The notes beneath the pieces were generated by a model. It was not told the origin of the DNA and made no database searches. It saw only the letters and a program-made list of their open reading frames with translations. The position numbers and the translations under genes are program-made. Below, in pieces: positions 18,530 through 31,893 of a stretch of DNA of 64,000 nt (position 1 is the stretch's first letter; each line of letters opens with the position of its first letter). Source of the stretch: Phaeoceros laevis (lineage: Eukaryota; Anthocerotophyta; Anthocerotopsida; Notothyladales); NCBI GenBank assembly GCA_049999765.1, contig JBNGIQ010009547.1, forward strand, positions 34,444 through 98,443, read 5' to 3'.

Positions 18530-20502
18530 TTACCCGCTCACCCTTTCCCTTATGTTCACTAACAATGTCTCAAGCCCCAACAAATCAGCAAAAATAGCCT
18601 GCTTCCTAGAGTAATTTTTACAAAGTCGAACGTGGTAGTAGCAAGTATCCCAACCCAGAAAGGAGAACAGCCACATCAACCAGTTTCTTCGAGGCAACGA
18701 ACCCAACAGAGAATACAGACGCAGCCCAGCTGCGTGAGTGTAGTTTCTCAAGGCTGTGCTGTAAAATAAATACGGGAAAACCTTCACATACAATCGCGAC
18801 ACCAAATTAGTCCGACCAGCTTTGTGCGCACCTTTACCGTGCAATGCACTCAGCGGCAATATTTTGACAACTGGCCAGAAAGCCCTTACCTCGATGACAA
18901 TTGCTCCTGGGCGAGCAAAAAGTAGATTTACATTTTGAGAACCATGAGGGACGATGAAGAAGTCATCCTCAGCTACAGCTCGCACCTGTGAACACTCAGC
19001 GAACGGTTGGCCATGTTCACAGATGACACAGAATCGAGTCCAAGCAAGATGATGAAAAGAGAACTACCTGGTCACAGAAGGAGCCAATCCCAACCTCCCG
19101 TTGCACAACAGGTATATTCAAATCTCGTCTTATAATTTCTTCAATCTGTATGGCACTGTCAGTGAGTCTAAGTGGCATTCTTCTACAACGGGGTACCAAA
19201 GGTCTCAGTGATTGCCCACCTGAAGTTTGTTGGCAAGGTGACGAGGGCCTCTCCTATCCAATATTACTGCTTTCTTCAAGGGCCATGTGACATTACCCTG
19301 CGAAAAATGAATGGTTCCACAGATCAAATCTTGCAACTACAGACGAGAAGACGCTGGCAGACTTCCTGTCAGTGAAAATCTCAGACACGTCCAACAAGGC
19401 TCAAATATGGTACAAACTCACATTAGGTATGGAGCAGTATTCCAAAACTCTTGATCTCAGCCAATTATTAGTATCCGTATCAGGAACATAACGAACTGAA
19501 GTTGGCGAGGAGTATAACACAGCATCCTCAAAACACACAGCTGCTTCTCTCTCTCTTGGAAGTTCCAGGTACCTAACCATATCCTCCATATCATTTGCCG
19601 CAATAAAACCCTTGGTCCAGTCTGATGTCTCCTTCTTTGATGAAAACCAATAGAGACTGATGTTCTTCAACCGTTCATTATAAAGTCGAGACAGCAGTAA
19701 AGCAGGGATAAGCTTTTCTGCTTCATGGTGAGGATTGGGTTTATCAAATGGAAGAAACCGCTGATCTGCCACCATGGTAAGTCCACGAATCCAATCTCTC
19801 TCGTTACAGTCCCCATGCTGCACATGCAGTGTCAAGCGTTCCCCATAAAAGCGCATGATAGATGGCACTTCTGACTCGCCCCCATCAAGAATCTTCCGTC
19901 CCTGAGGATGAGAGTATGCTGCTTCATACTGTGGGCTTCCCCTTGATCTGCAGATTACGACCTGCCATCCGAAGGGTAACATATCATATCAGCGCTCCAG
20001 CTAAAAGACAGCCATGTCAAATACCTTATGAGACTCGTGAGAGGCTTGCAGCTAACACTTACCTTCACAAAACACTGCAATTAACTTTCCTCGCTGGTTT
20101 GGGAAACAATTCTGCTTGTTTGCATTGCTTTCAGAAGTCATTCCATGAAATGTGCAAGCACAAAAACCTCTTGTGAAGTAGCATGCTCACCTTGGACGAA
20201 TGAAAGCACACTGGCACTCTTGGAAAGCAGTCAGCGTGACAANNNNNNNNNNNNNNNNNNNNNNNNNNNNNNNNNNNNNNNNNNNNNNNNNNNNNNNNNN
20301 NNNNNNNNNNNNNNNNNNNNNNNNNNNNNNNNNNNNNNNNNNGATGAGTACATTGCAATTCCGTGGCGGGGCCTCGAATGTAAGCAGAAGGCAGGTCTGC
20401 CGGAGCACTCAAACTCTGAAACAGAAAAGGTAGCAGCAAACACAAAAGCAGAAGGGGTCCGATGGATCGAACAAAGCAGGGGCGCACACTCGACCGCCGC
20501 AT
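18530..20502 (-). CDS. GT61-like (DUF563) glycosyltransferase, type II membrane protein
   Basis: Minus-strand exons: 20502-20191 (interrupted by an N run, 20342-20243), 19961-19422, 19297-19220, 19145-19068, 18985-18890, 18781-18530; about 418 residues if the gap hides one base. The start MRRSSVRPCFVRSIG precedes a Leu-rich signal anchor (about residues 15-31), placing the enzyme in the Golgi or ER lumen. Later motifs fit the GT61/DUF563 fold: AVCFEDAVLYS, RGPRHLANKLQ, VQREVGIGSFCDQ, then DFFIVPHGSQNVNLLFARPGAIVIE and VFPYLFYSTALRNYTHAAGLRLY. The HG..NLLF.RPGA.VIE block is the family hallmark (usually HGAGLTN; here HGSQNVN). The acceptor sugar is unknown; relatives add GlcNAc or pentoses to proteins or xylan. 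Confidence 0.82.
20243..20342. other. Assembly gap (100 N) inside an exon
   Basis: The flanking coding frames agree only if the true missing length is 1 modulo 3. Confidence 0.9.
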
Positions 20503-21676
20503 GGCCTGCAACTGGCTATCTCCATGCAGACCTTAGCAAACACTTGTAACAGGCCTCCTAATCTGTCCTCTTTACACCAAATTCCAATCAACAGGAAAAC
20601 GCACTGCCCGCCCTTCTTCTTGGAAGCCTGCTCACGCCTTGGTTCATCCAACTCCTACGCCTTCATCCCATCCAATCTGGCAAGGCTTGCTCCCTGCAAA
20701 TCCTACCTAAATCTGTTGTCCAGCCACAGATCCTGCCGAAGGTTGCCTGCTCAAACAACATGCCAGGTAAAGGGTCCCTGCTGGCCGCCTCAAAATGCCT
20801 AAGGTTCGGAACGGACGAGGCTCTCGTAATGCCAGCAGCTTCAACCTTCTGAAGTCCAGAATGACGAGCGATTCCAAGTCCTTTGCGTGCAACCAGACCG
20901 GGGCAGTAGACGCAATCCAGCTACGTTTTTGCGGCCAATTCAACAGAAAGCTCGAAGTCACCAAACCAAGTGCCGCGGGCCAAGGAATAGCAAAACAAGT
21001 TCGAACTGGCAAGCTGTCTTAGTCGTAGGTGTCCGACCAACCGGTCCCGCCCTCCAAAAGCACCATTACACATAATAGTAAACAGGGGTCACGAACGGAG
21101 GAATGGTTTGTTCCGAGTTGGTTTCAACTGTACGGATGATGGTTTGCCCAGAGGTGAAAGTAGAGGAATGCTTCAGTTGGGGGGTTTTGATCAGTCCTTA
21201 CAAAGGCATCATTGCAAACAACCATCACACTTCGAAACCTTCGTTTATATAAGGAAGAGTCTGGAAGACTTTTCAGTTTGAACTGTTTTGCAACTCTAGC
21301 AATGAGGCCAGGAGAGGCCAACCATGGCAGAGTAGGCGGCGCAGACATGTGAGGATGGAACCTCAAATTTGGCGTTGCGCGTATCAAGGGGGAAACTCGA
21401 GATGCCTTCATTATCGCAATTCACTAATTCACTAACTCTGACTTCGCACTGTAACTGCCACTGGAGACTGAAAAATGGAATCGTGATTTTTTGCGTTGAA
21501 ATTCATCACAACCAGACTCCCCCAAAAGGATGGACGGGAAGTAAACCTGGATAGTGGCCAAAAAAGGTCCGGCTCACGCCCATTGGACTAGAACATGAAT
21601 TGGATTCCGCGAATTCTTTGCAGTTGAACCTGTCCTCCAGCTGGTATTCCTGCACATGTCAAAAGAAAATGCCAGA
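20503..21676. other. Intergenic between glycosyltransferase and TraB genes
   Basis: It holds the promoter of the minus-strand glycosyltransferase and the 3' end of the TraB gene. No additional gene is supported on either strand. Confidence 0.45.
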
Positions 21677-24254
21677 CTATCTTCTCCGACTGCAATAGAC
21701 TCCTGAGACGATTGCCAGACCACCAACTGACATAGCTAGGAGACCCCAAAGCCTCCTTGAGCTCGACTTCTTGTTTGGAACAACCATCAGTGACTCGATC
21801 TGTTGCAGCATCAGCAACTGAAAGCAATTAGAATCAATTTCCTCATTCTGAAGCTGCCAACTTAGCTATGTGGACTGAGGAACTTACGGAAATCATCTTA
21901 TCCCAGCTCTGGGTGATGCCTGGCACATGTCCCTTTCCTACCACGGCTACCACAGTAGAGTAATCCTTTGCAACAAGCCGCAGCATTGCAGTCATGTATC
22001 TGTCAGGAGCACAGATTGTGAGCCTGCTATGCAAGAAGCATCCTTTTGCCAAGTACATAAATTCGAGACCCAGCAAATCACCTATGGTATACAGATAGCA
22101 GGCTATCCAACTCATAAATCTACTGCATTTTAGGATGTTACAGACAGCCTAAACAGCAGGAAACCAAAGGTTTTGTTTACAGGTCTCGCTCGAAGATAAG
22201 AGTCTCCATAACGGTGGGCAATCTTTTCCCCATCTCCTGGATTACCCGCGTGACCATATCATTATCCTTCATTCCCTCAACCTGTGAGCCATTTCTCCCA
22301 GTCAAATAACCATTTACACAGGTACAAAGCACATCACATATCTAAGATTCTGTAAATCTGACGAGAAAGAACTGCGCAAAGCAGCAATTCACCATGGAGA
22401 CCGAAAACCTGACGATGAAGAAACAAGTTCTCTTACCATTTCGCTAAGTTCCTCAGCGCTGGGCAGGAACAGAGAACGAAACACCATGCAGTAGATTAAC
22501 ACAGTTTTTTCCCATAAGCTCATTTTTGCCCATGTCCTGCGCAATGTGATCTGGAATTTCTAAGCACTTAGTCTTTATCCACAAGAAACATCTGATCTAC
22601 CACACCCAAAACTCATGAAAACAGTCCAGACCTGTACGGGTCGATCTCCCAATGTAACTTTTGCGCCACATGCCATTGCCCCCTCATAAGCTACACGAAA
22701 CTCAGAGCCAGGAAATACTTCAAGTTTTGCTGAAACCTAGAGATTCAACAGTCAGTGATATAGCAGCCTTTCCACAAAGAAGTGCATCATGGGCCTGCCA
22801 CTGGCTACACATGTCAAAGAAACACACCTTGGATAAGAACCATCCGTATATGATCCCAAGGGCGTTCATCTTCTTGCTCCTCCATGATTCCAGCATCTCT
22901 CCTAAAGTAGGAACCTAAAGTTCAGACAGAAAATATAAGGCCACAATGTCAACCTTAACCTGATTGCCAAGATCCGGAAAATCAGCCCCTTACCTGCAGC
23001 GTCTGAGGCATGAGCATTGCCACACGGCTGGAACATAGCTCAATGAAAACAACCTGCAAGACAAATGCAATGGAACCTCAGTGGTAAAAAATTTGCTTGA
23101 TCAGGAGATCTGTTCTTAAAATCCTATTGCGAATCCACCTGTTAGAATTAACGAAGGCTTTCAAAATATGGTTACAGACCTGAGGTTTTACAGTTTGGAT
23201 AACGTTGGCAACCTCCTTACACGNNNNNNNNNNNNNNNNNNNNNNNNNNNNNNNNNNNNNNNNNNNNNNNNNNNNNNNNNNNNNNNNNNNNNNNNNNNNN
23301 NNNNNNNNNNNNNNNNNNNNNNNCTCCTGCGAAAACCAAAACTTGCTCAGAACTGCTATACAAGGTGTCCATATGCTCAACGACTTGGCAGCAGCAATTG
23401 AACTTTTTGTTTCACGCTAGAAGCAAAGCCCAGATTGCTAGAGGATCCAATTGGGAAGGGCAGAACGTCTGCAACATCCAAGAGACCTGATAACAACCCC
23501 TCAGGAACTGATCTCCACAACTACATTGAAGAATACGAGAACAGCGGACTCAGGACCACAGTAAGATTACCAGGGACACGTGCGCTGTCCCAACAATGTA
23601 TATGTCACACTGGCCACTCGGCGCAGAAGAAGGAATTTCCAAAACCACAACATCCTTCCAACCTTCTGGGAACTCAGTTTTGTCAAATGCCTTGGCAGCT
23701 GTTGGTGAAGCAGCAGCCGGTGCATTCTCTAAATGACAGTCAGCCGCTGAACTCTCCAGATTGAAGTCCGAGAATTCGTGTGGGCTCTCATCTTCCGCGT
23801 CGCAAAACGCCCCTCTTTGCAGCACTGGCTCTTCTCTACCAATTTCATCGTTGCGCCAGTTTCCAGCTGCAAGCAAAACCTCTGGGGCCCCTGTCGCATC
23901 CGCCTCCGCCGGAATGCACAACAGCTCGCCACTCACATCCGCGGGTGCTCCGGCGGACGCAGCTTCTATTTCATCCGCACCATTGCTAGCCACTAGTGTA
24001 CCTGATTCTAAATCCGTGTCCATCAATGTTGTATCTTGCTCAGAATTAATCTCATACCCGGGGTGAGCGGGGGCTTCACCTTCATGCACCACATCTGTCC
24101 CATGCGGTCCTGCTGCAACCCGAGTACCTGCGCCGACGTAATACTCCCCTTCCCCGCTCACTTCAGGAGCAGGACTGAGATACCGATGTGCACCAATTTC
24201 GGGCTGGCTTCCCACTTCTTGCCTTACAGAATCCTCGCCTTCTACCGACGCCAT
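21677..24254 (-). CDS. TraB-domain membrane protein
   Basis: Nine minus-strand exons: 24254-23571, 23326-23180 (contains an N run), 23053-22994, 22914-22828, 22736-22632, 22550-22437, 22281-22181, 21999-21888, 21817-21677; about 483 residues. The first 200 residues are acidic and low in complexity. The TraB/PrgY domain follows: CDIYIVGTAHVSLES, VVFIELCSSRVAML, GEMLESWR, LEVFPGSEFRVAYE, VTLGDRPVQITLRRTWAKM, and VVAVVGKGHVPGI. GTAHVS, ELC..R and VGKGH are the conserved metal-ligand-like motifs. A C-terminal membrane span (RRLWGLLAMSVGGLAIVSGVY) and Arg tail end the protein. Plant TraB proteins localise to mitochondrial outer membrane/ER contacts; here that is inference from family. Exon phases all close. 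Confidence 0.92.
23224..23323. other. Assembly gap (100 N) inside TraB exon 2
   Basis: Read on the minus strand, GAG before and CG-TGT-AAG after the gap give E-[nCG]-C-K-E-V. A single missing base (TCG, Ser) restores the conserved family sequence. Confidence 0.9.
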
Positions 24255-25143
24255 TGCTGTAGTTGCGGACCACTCAGCATCACTCTCTATGCACCCCTAG
24301 CCCTAAGCAAACGAGGAATGCTCCAGCTAATTCCCAGCTGTGAAAGTCAGCAGCGGGGTCAAGAACTAGATGAAAGACTTGCGCTTGATGCCGTCAAGCG
24401 TCTCCAGCGTCGCACCTTGGATGATTTGTACAACTTGGCAGGCACATCACAACGGTACGATGATAGGGCTAGGGAGAGGCCAGCAGTTCCGCCAGCAGCA
24501 GTGTCGAGAAGCTGAAGGGGAAACAAACCAAGCCGTCCGGGATGGAGAGATGCACCCTTTGCAGCATCAACCAGGCGCATGCAGAATCGGCAACACGGCG
24601 GCAGAGTAGAGGCGGTAAGAAGAATCTGGGCATGCGGGCGGGAAGGCTTCGCGATCGATGCAGAATCCCGCGTGTTTTGTGCTGCCGTCTGCGGTTCTTG
24701 GTGCCCGTTTTCAAGTCGTGCACTTCCCGTTCCGGCAGCGTTCTGGTGCACACCTGGCCGGCAGGTGCTGTTTATCACTGCATCTACGTGCTGTTCAACG
24801 TCGGACAAGTTTCTCACTCCAAACGGCTGTCACAAGACCTCTCAGCATCATATTGGGGTGCCGGCGGTGCCGGTAGTTTAGACCCCACTCTGAAGTGCCT
24901 TTTTTTTATTTGACAGACAATAATAAACACATCACGGTCAAATTATCTACATAAAGTTGCAACAGAAGCAGCTCATTTTCTGGTCCCAACGCAGCGCTTG
25001 ACGAAGGCAGGTCTCTCTCTATCGGCCACATGCAGTTGACTGTCTGTGTGAGAGAATTACGGATGGGCCCGGGCTGCTGGAAGAGATATCCATACCAAGA
25101 GCGAAGCTGATTGAGAATTTGAGAGCTCCAAGAAATGCTCCTC
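24255..25143. other. Intergenic between TraB and RING-CH genes
   Basis: Upstream region of the TraB gene and 3' region of the RING-CH gene, both minus strand. No coding pattern with recognisable homology. Confidence 0.45.
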
Positions 25144-26031
25144 TCAGCTTGAGAAAAATCTGAAAAGCCAGGGCAGCATGAAGGCAATGACAGCGCAGGC
25201 CAGGAGGAAGTTTCTGACAGGCTGTTGCTGCCACCATCTCAAGTCTGAGGTCACAGTCACAGAAGCTATGGCAGACCTGCTGACATCCCTGGCTGCCGCC
25301 CTAAACCCTGTGACGCTCATGGAATTCAACTCGGGCAGGTTTTCCACAGCCTTGCCACACACCTCGCACGTCCGGTTGCCCCGGATGTTGAACCACGCTT
25401 CCGCGCAGTGCCGGTGGGCCAAGGCTAGTTCCGCTTTGCACGCACACCCTAGCTCCATGGCATCGTTCCCTTGGTACAGAGACAATTGGCAAACCCTGCA
25501 CACCTTCTCATCACTGTCGTCCTCCCCGTCGCTGCCATTTCCTTGCATTGCCTGATCAGGGCTTGTTGCAATCACCTGGAGCTGGCCTGTCAGCTTCTGT
25601 TGCAAAGCATTGCCACCTTCCTTCCCCACAACGGCATACGATTTGGCTTCCATTTCCTTAGCGATGGCCCGGAAGGAGCTGGAGGAGCTGGATCCTCTGC
25701 TCACAGTCACTGGATGGGAAAGCGACTCAACTGCAGAAGTTTTTGTCAACGGTTCTGCTGTGACTGTCCTGGTGTCTGCCAACACAATCGGTGCGCCTGC
25801 AACTACATGGATTGACATCAATTCCGTCTGTGTCGCTGCGTTCGCACTACTCCTACTCGCAAATACTTCCGCATCTCGCTGACTTCCTTGCAAGTCTGGA
25901 CGGCTGGTAGCGGGAAATTCCAGCGCAGCATCAGGACCTTGTGCATCAGATATATGAATCCTAACTTCACCGTGCTTGGATGCCCACTCCCTATGCTCCA
26001 GGGGCGACTGGGAGTCCGGAGAAGGCATCAT
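25144..26031 (-). CDS. RING-CH (MARCH-type) membrane E3 ubiquitin ligase
   Basis: Single exon, 295 residues from ATG 26031 (a second ATG follows at 26028; the frame upstream has only TTG). A Ser-rich N-terminal half leads to a C4HC3 RING-CH at about residues 179-228: CRVC, GCACK, AHRHCAEAWF, CEVC. The Trp after the fourth-ligand helix is the usual RING-CH feature. A C-terminal tail anchor (FLLACAVIAFMLPWLFRFF) follows. The protein should sit in an endomembrane with its RING in the cytosol and accept ubiquitin from an E2 to modify membrane proteins. A single C-terminal span, instead of the two of animal MARCH proteins, is the plant pattern as I know it. Confidence 0.9.
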   Translation of the reverse strand: MMPSPDSQSPLEHREWASKHGEVRIHISDAQGPDAALEFPATSRPDLQGSQRDAEVFASRSSANAATQTELMSIHVVAGAPIVLADTRTVTAEPLTKTSAVESLSHPVTVSRGSSSSSSFRAIAKEMEAKSYAVVGKEGGNALQQKLTGQLQVIATSPDQAMQGNGSDGEDDSDEKVCRVCQLSLYQGNDAMELGCACKAELALAHRHCAEAWFNIRGNRTCEVCGKAVENLPELNSMSVTGFRAAARDVSRSAIASVTVTSDLRWWQQQPVRNFLLACAVIAFMLPWLFRFFSS

Positions 26032-26768
26032 CAGATACTTTTGGCGCACCTTGCTCACAACCAAAACGTCCAACAGACCGGCCCTCTCAAAACTTCGAAT
26101 AGGAGGTCCAGTGTCCCGCTGAGAACATAGCCAGAATCAGAGAGGAAAGATCTTTTGCTCCCTTCATTCCCCGGAAGCACTGCCACTCGCAGTGGCTGCT
26201 AGAGAGCCATAGCAATACGCTCCTCCGCCACCTGCCTGTCCTCCTGCTTTCAGATGCTCCCTGCAGCACGCTGTGAAAGATTGAGCACCCGAAAACAAGC
26301 AGCCAACACAAATCAGAATCAATAAGCAGCAGAGAAAGCGTACCTCCGGAGACTTGCTCAAGCACGCATTCCCAGCTCCAACTCGCAACCAGATCCGCGA
26401 GGCGCCCCGCTACTACCTCCCGAGTGACTTCATCCCTCCCTCCGTCGGAATCACCATGAGTCACTCCCGGATCATCATACACACCTGGCCGACCGACGCG
26501 GTGGCATTGGGACGGAATCCCTCGCACAGGACGTGCAGTTGGTCAGAATTAGAAACCTGGTCTCAGTGAGATGAGCGAACATGCACGGCAAGGATCCGAT
26601 GGTGCTCCACCAGACAAAGCAGAACGCGCTCCGAAAGAGCCTTTCCCAGATGAAACCCGGAGCAACAATAATAACATCAGAGTAACTAAGACGCAACCCA
26701 CGTGGTCAGACAAACTTTCTTATGAGTTCGGCTGATGTCGTATGTCATTTACGCGTTCTTACGCGACT
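26032..26768. other. Intergenic upstream of the RING-CH gene
   Basis: Probably the 5' leader/promoter of the RING-CH gene and the 3' end of the SDR-like locus. Minus-strand open frames at 26087-26527 show no domain. Confidence 0.4.
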
Positions 26769-27962
26769 TCAGTTACTGCTGTCTGGGACAAGGTGCTCAA
26801 AAGAAAGCGTGCCTTGAGGTACATCTTCTTTACCACAGTGGTTGTAGATTTCAAATGTCACATTAGCTTTGCATAGGCCTTTCACGCAATCAACCACCAC
26901 TGTGGCCACGTCTCGTCGTGGAATGGAGCCACTGCCCTTGTCACCTGCACCACGAGGTCACCATGGCCACCGTTTCTGAGATGCCTTGCACTGAGCTGGG
27001 GAAGCAGACGGTGATAGATGGCTCACTAAAGGCTTACCTTGCTCCAGCACGATGCGGCTTTAACCACCCTCCTTGTTGTTCAAGCCCCCAGGCCTGATAA
27101 TGAAGTAGGCCAAGTCTTTTTGTAATCTGTAGGCTTCTCGGAGTGCCTCCTCACCCTGCACGTTCAATACAATGGCAATAGCCTTCGAGAACCCTCAGCT
27201 TCAAACAAAGAGAAGGCCACAATTGCCAACCTGGAAAACATGGCTCACCTTGCCCTTCCACTGCAGGACTCGGCCGAACATGGTGTTGAGCAAAATGGAA
27301 ACAGGCCAGAAAGGCCGTGTTATGCCCATGGATGACACCAGCACAAACCTCGGAACCTGAGAAGCAGGACGAGAAGCCCTTGTCACGGCTATCTCATCTG
27401 ACAGATCTTCCCTGTTCAAAACCAGCAAGCTTAGTGACCTGACGGGCTAACCTGACGGGCTTCGCTGAGGCTCTTCACTCCAAGGTAATCAACGTAGCGG
27501 GGAGTGAAATGGTTGGCACTCGGCAAGCGCCAGCCTGCCTGAGCCCCAACGGTGCACACAACTGCGTCCTTGCCAGCGGTCGGCTCCACCAGACTCTCCT
27601 TCTTGGTGATGTCCCCATGCAGGAACTTGACTCTCGACGCCTCCTCACCTGCTCACAACCAAGCTTAGGTGCCATGCCTCAACTTTACCAATCTGCCAGG
27701 AGTTCTGCATAGCTGGATGCAACCAACGGTGCGTACCGATGGCCTTCCTTGCCCGTTCCTCATCCCTGACCAGCGCATAAACCTCAAATTTGTCTCCCTC
27801 GAGCAATGCCTTCGTCACCTGCAAACCACGCACCGCAAGCATCCAGCCCTATCCGATACAAACGTCCCTCCAAGAATGCGTGCATGCCAGAGGATCATGT
27901 TGACAGCTAACCTGGAGCCCGACGCCGCTGCTGCTTCCGACAACCAGTACTTTGATGGCCAT
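26769..27962 (-). pseudogene. Atypical SDR (NAD(P)-binding Rossmann) with an in-frame stop
   Basis: Six minus-strand exons can be built: 27962-27912, 27818-27737, 27648-27452, 27356-27249, 27155-27038, 26944-26769, all in phase. The protein opens MAIKVLVVGSSSGVGLQ, the nucleotide-binding loop. It continues with VYALVRDEERARKAIG, VKFLHGDITKKESL, DAVVCTVGAQ, PRFVLVSSMGITRPF, FIIRPGGLNNKEGG, then SRIVLEQ and GSIPRRDVATVVVDC, as in atypical SDRs of the NmrA-like/Tic62-like group. Between GG and SRIVLEQ the codon is TAA (about 27061-27059), a nonsense codon in conserved sequence. It could be a pseudogene, a single-base error, or be skipped by a weak donor GTTAAA at that very spot, which keeps phase (EGG|DKGSG). 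All other exons look under selection. Confidence 0.7.
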
Positions 27963-28122
27963 GGGATAATGCGCAACCTCCACACAAAGCTCGAGGGAAT
28001 CCCAAGCTGCACGACCACGTGCACCGCCAGTTGGAAGCAACAAGGCAAGGCGGGTAAGTGGAAAGCGTGGGCGTCGCGCAAAGCCAAGTGGACTACTCCG
28101 CCCAGTGCGTGCTGACGCTTCA
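27963..28122. promoter_or_regulatory. Shared divergent promoter, SDR-like / SnoaL-like genes
   Basis: Only about 160 bp separate the two divergent start codons, so both transcripts must start from a common short region. No TATA element is obvious. Confidence 0.4.
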
Positions 28123-28617
28123 ATGAGCAGGGTTTGTGGTTTTAGACCACAAGGCTACTACTACATGTCTGGAATGCAGCGGGACGACACGCACAGAAGA
28201 GACGCACCGGTGGAGGTGGACTCACACCAATCAGCCATGATCACGCAGACGGAGGCGGATGCACTGGCGGAGGAGTGGATCGCAGCGTGGAACAAGCACG
28301 ACTTGGAGGCCATCCTGTCGCACTACCACCCGAATGTGGTGTTCCATTCACCGTTTGCGGCCAAGCTACATTCCAAGAAATCCGGCGAGGTCAGAGGGCT
28401 AGAGGAGCTGCGAACCTACTTCACCAAGGCGCTGGCCATCTACCCCGACCTCAACTTCACGCTCTTCCATGCTCTGGTGAGCTTCTCCAGCGTCATCGTC
28501 TACTATGGCAGTGTTGATGGCATGCTGGCAGCAGAAGTGATGGAGGTGGACCCCAAATCCATGAAGATTCTGCGTGTGGTGGCTCACTACAAGAAGCCAT
28601 CGTCGCTGTCCGGGTGA
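28123..28617 (+). CDS. SnoaL-like (NTF2-fold) domain protein
   Basis: Single exon. From ATG 28123 the product is 164 residues; ATGs at 28165, 28174 and 28237 are also possible, and the domain itself begins only at MITQTEADALAEEWIAAWNKHDLEAIL. That segment and HYHPNVVFHSPFA, VRGLEELRTYFTKALAIYPDLNFTLF and VVAHYKK match the SnoaL-like/NTF2 cone fold (helix-WN..D.. entry, then the curved sheet). Members are small polyketide-cyclase-like or nuclear-transport-factor-like proteins; many plant ones are uncharacterised. It is divergent from the SDR-like gene, which might reflect a shared oxidative pathway, but that is conjecture. Confidence 0.75.
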   Translation: MSRVCGFRPQGYYYMSGMQRDDTHRRDAPVEVDSHQSAMITQTEADALAEEWIAAWNKHDLEAILSHYHPNVVFHSPFAAKLHSKKSGEVRGLEELRTYFTKALAIYPDLNFTLFHALVSFSSVIVYYGSVDGMLAAEVMEVDPKSMKILRVVAHYKKPSSLSG

Positions 28618-29405
28618 TGCAGCTCATGTAGTTGGATATGCAGCTCAAGTTGCAAGAGTACAGAAACAAAGTTTTGGGGACCAGTGTAGAGTCTGTAGAC
28701 TAGATAGATCTCCTGCAAAATAGACTTTTTGTAACTTGGAACAAGCAGCATGGGGTAGTATACAAGCTTCGTTAGAATCGGTACTGTGGAACTTTGGAAT
28801 TTCTCATCTCCTTGCCAAGTTGCCACCACCTTCGGCATGACAGGGCCATTTCTCCGGTGTCCGGAAAACGGGGGGAGCCTTGTTACCTAAATATGGCTGG
28901 AGGGGCGTTCTCGAGTTCTTTTTATCCTGAAAACACGAAACACGCTGCTTTTTGTACCAGTAGAAGCGATAGTTGTTAAGACCCAGAAACAACAGCCGTG
29001 TACCAAAAGAAGGTTTCCTCAGTGCATCTTGCTGGGGAATTTACATATAACCCAGAATAGTGAGCTGAAAGAATCTCAACTCCTCAAGTGAATTCAATCG
29101 CGTAATGTTGACATTGCAAGGCTCCATCCTGATTAGGAGGATAATGTGTCTTCCCATGCTGAATTACTCTGCTCTTCCACCACAAAAAGGTAGAACCACC
29201 TCCCCACTGAAGTCTTCTTGCATCTTCAGCGTTAGCTCTGCTACACCTCTTGACACTCTCCCACACCAGTGGCCAGCCAGCTTCACCAAGGCTCAGAAGG
29301 CATATGACTTTATGACCACACTCCACGGAGAACTTCATGTCGGCCCTGACAATGTGTCTCCAACTTTCCTAAGAGACATGCCAACTAAATTTTCCACACT
29401 ACCAA
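28618..29405. other. Intergenic, no gene seen
   Basis: 3' region of the SnoaL-like gene and of the Ca2+-ATPase pseudogene. Short open frames on both strands lack domains. Confidence 0.45.
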
Positions 29406-31690
<2,285 letters not shown>

Positions 31691-31893
31691 GTTGTAACAA
31701 GCAGCATGAATAGAACAATCTGAATGCTTGCCCACATCTCTCTGGCCTAGGGAGATGAGGGATCTTTATAAAACAATCACGTCAAGGCGCTCTTGGAGAG
31801 CTGTGGCCATCACCACGCACATTTCAGCAGGACCTAGCAGGGGCGCATCCTCCCTACAGTAGAAGCAGAATCTGCTTCCTATGATGGTATCTT

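Noticed and set aside
23761-24515. Plus-strand open frames opposite TraB exon 1
   Set aside because: Antisense shadows of a low-complexity acidic exon whose sense strand continues into a conserved TraB domain.
27356-27452. Apparent frameshift in the SDR gene caused by a duplicated GCCCGTCAGGT
   Set aside because: The segment is an intron: donor CGTCAG|GTTAGC and acceptor TTCTCAG|GTTCCG keep phase and give SEARQ|VPRFVLVSS.
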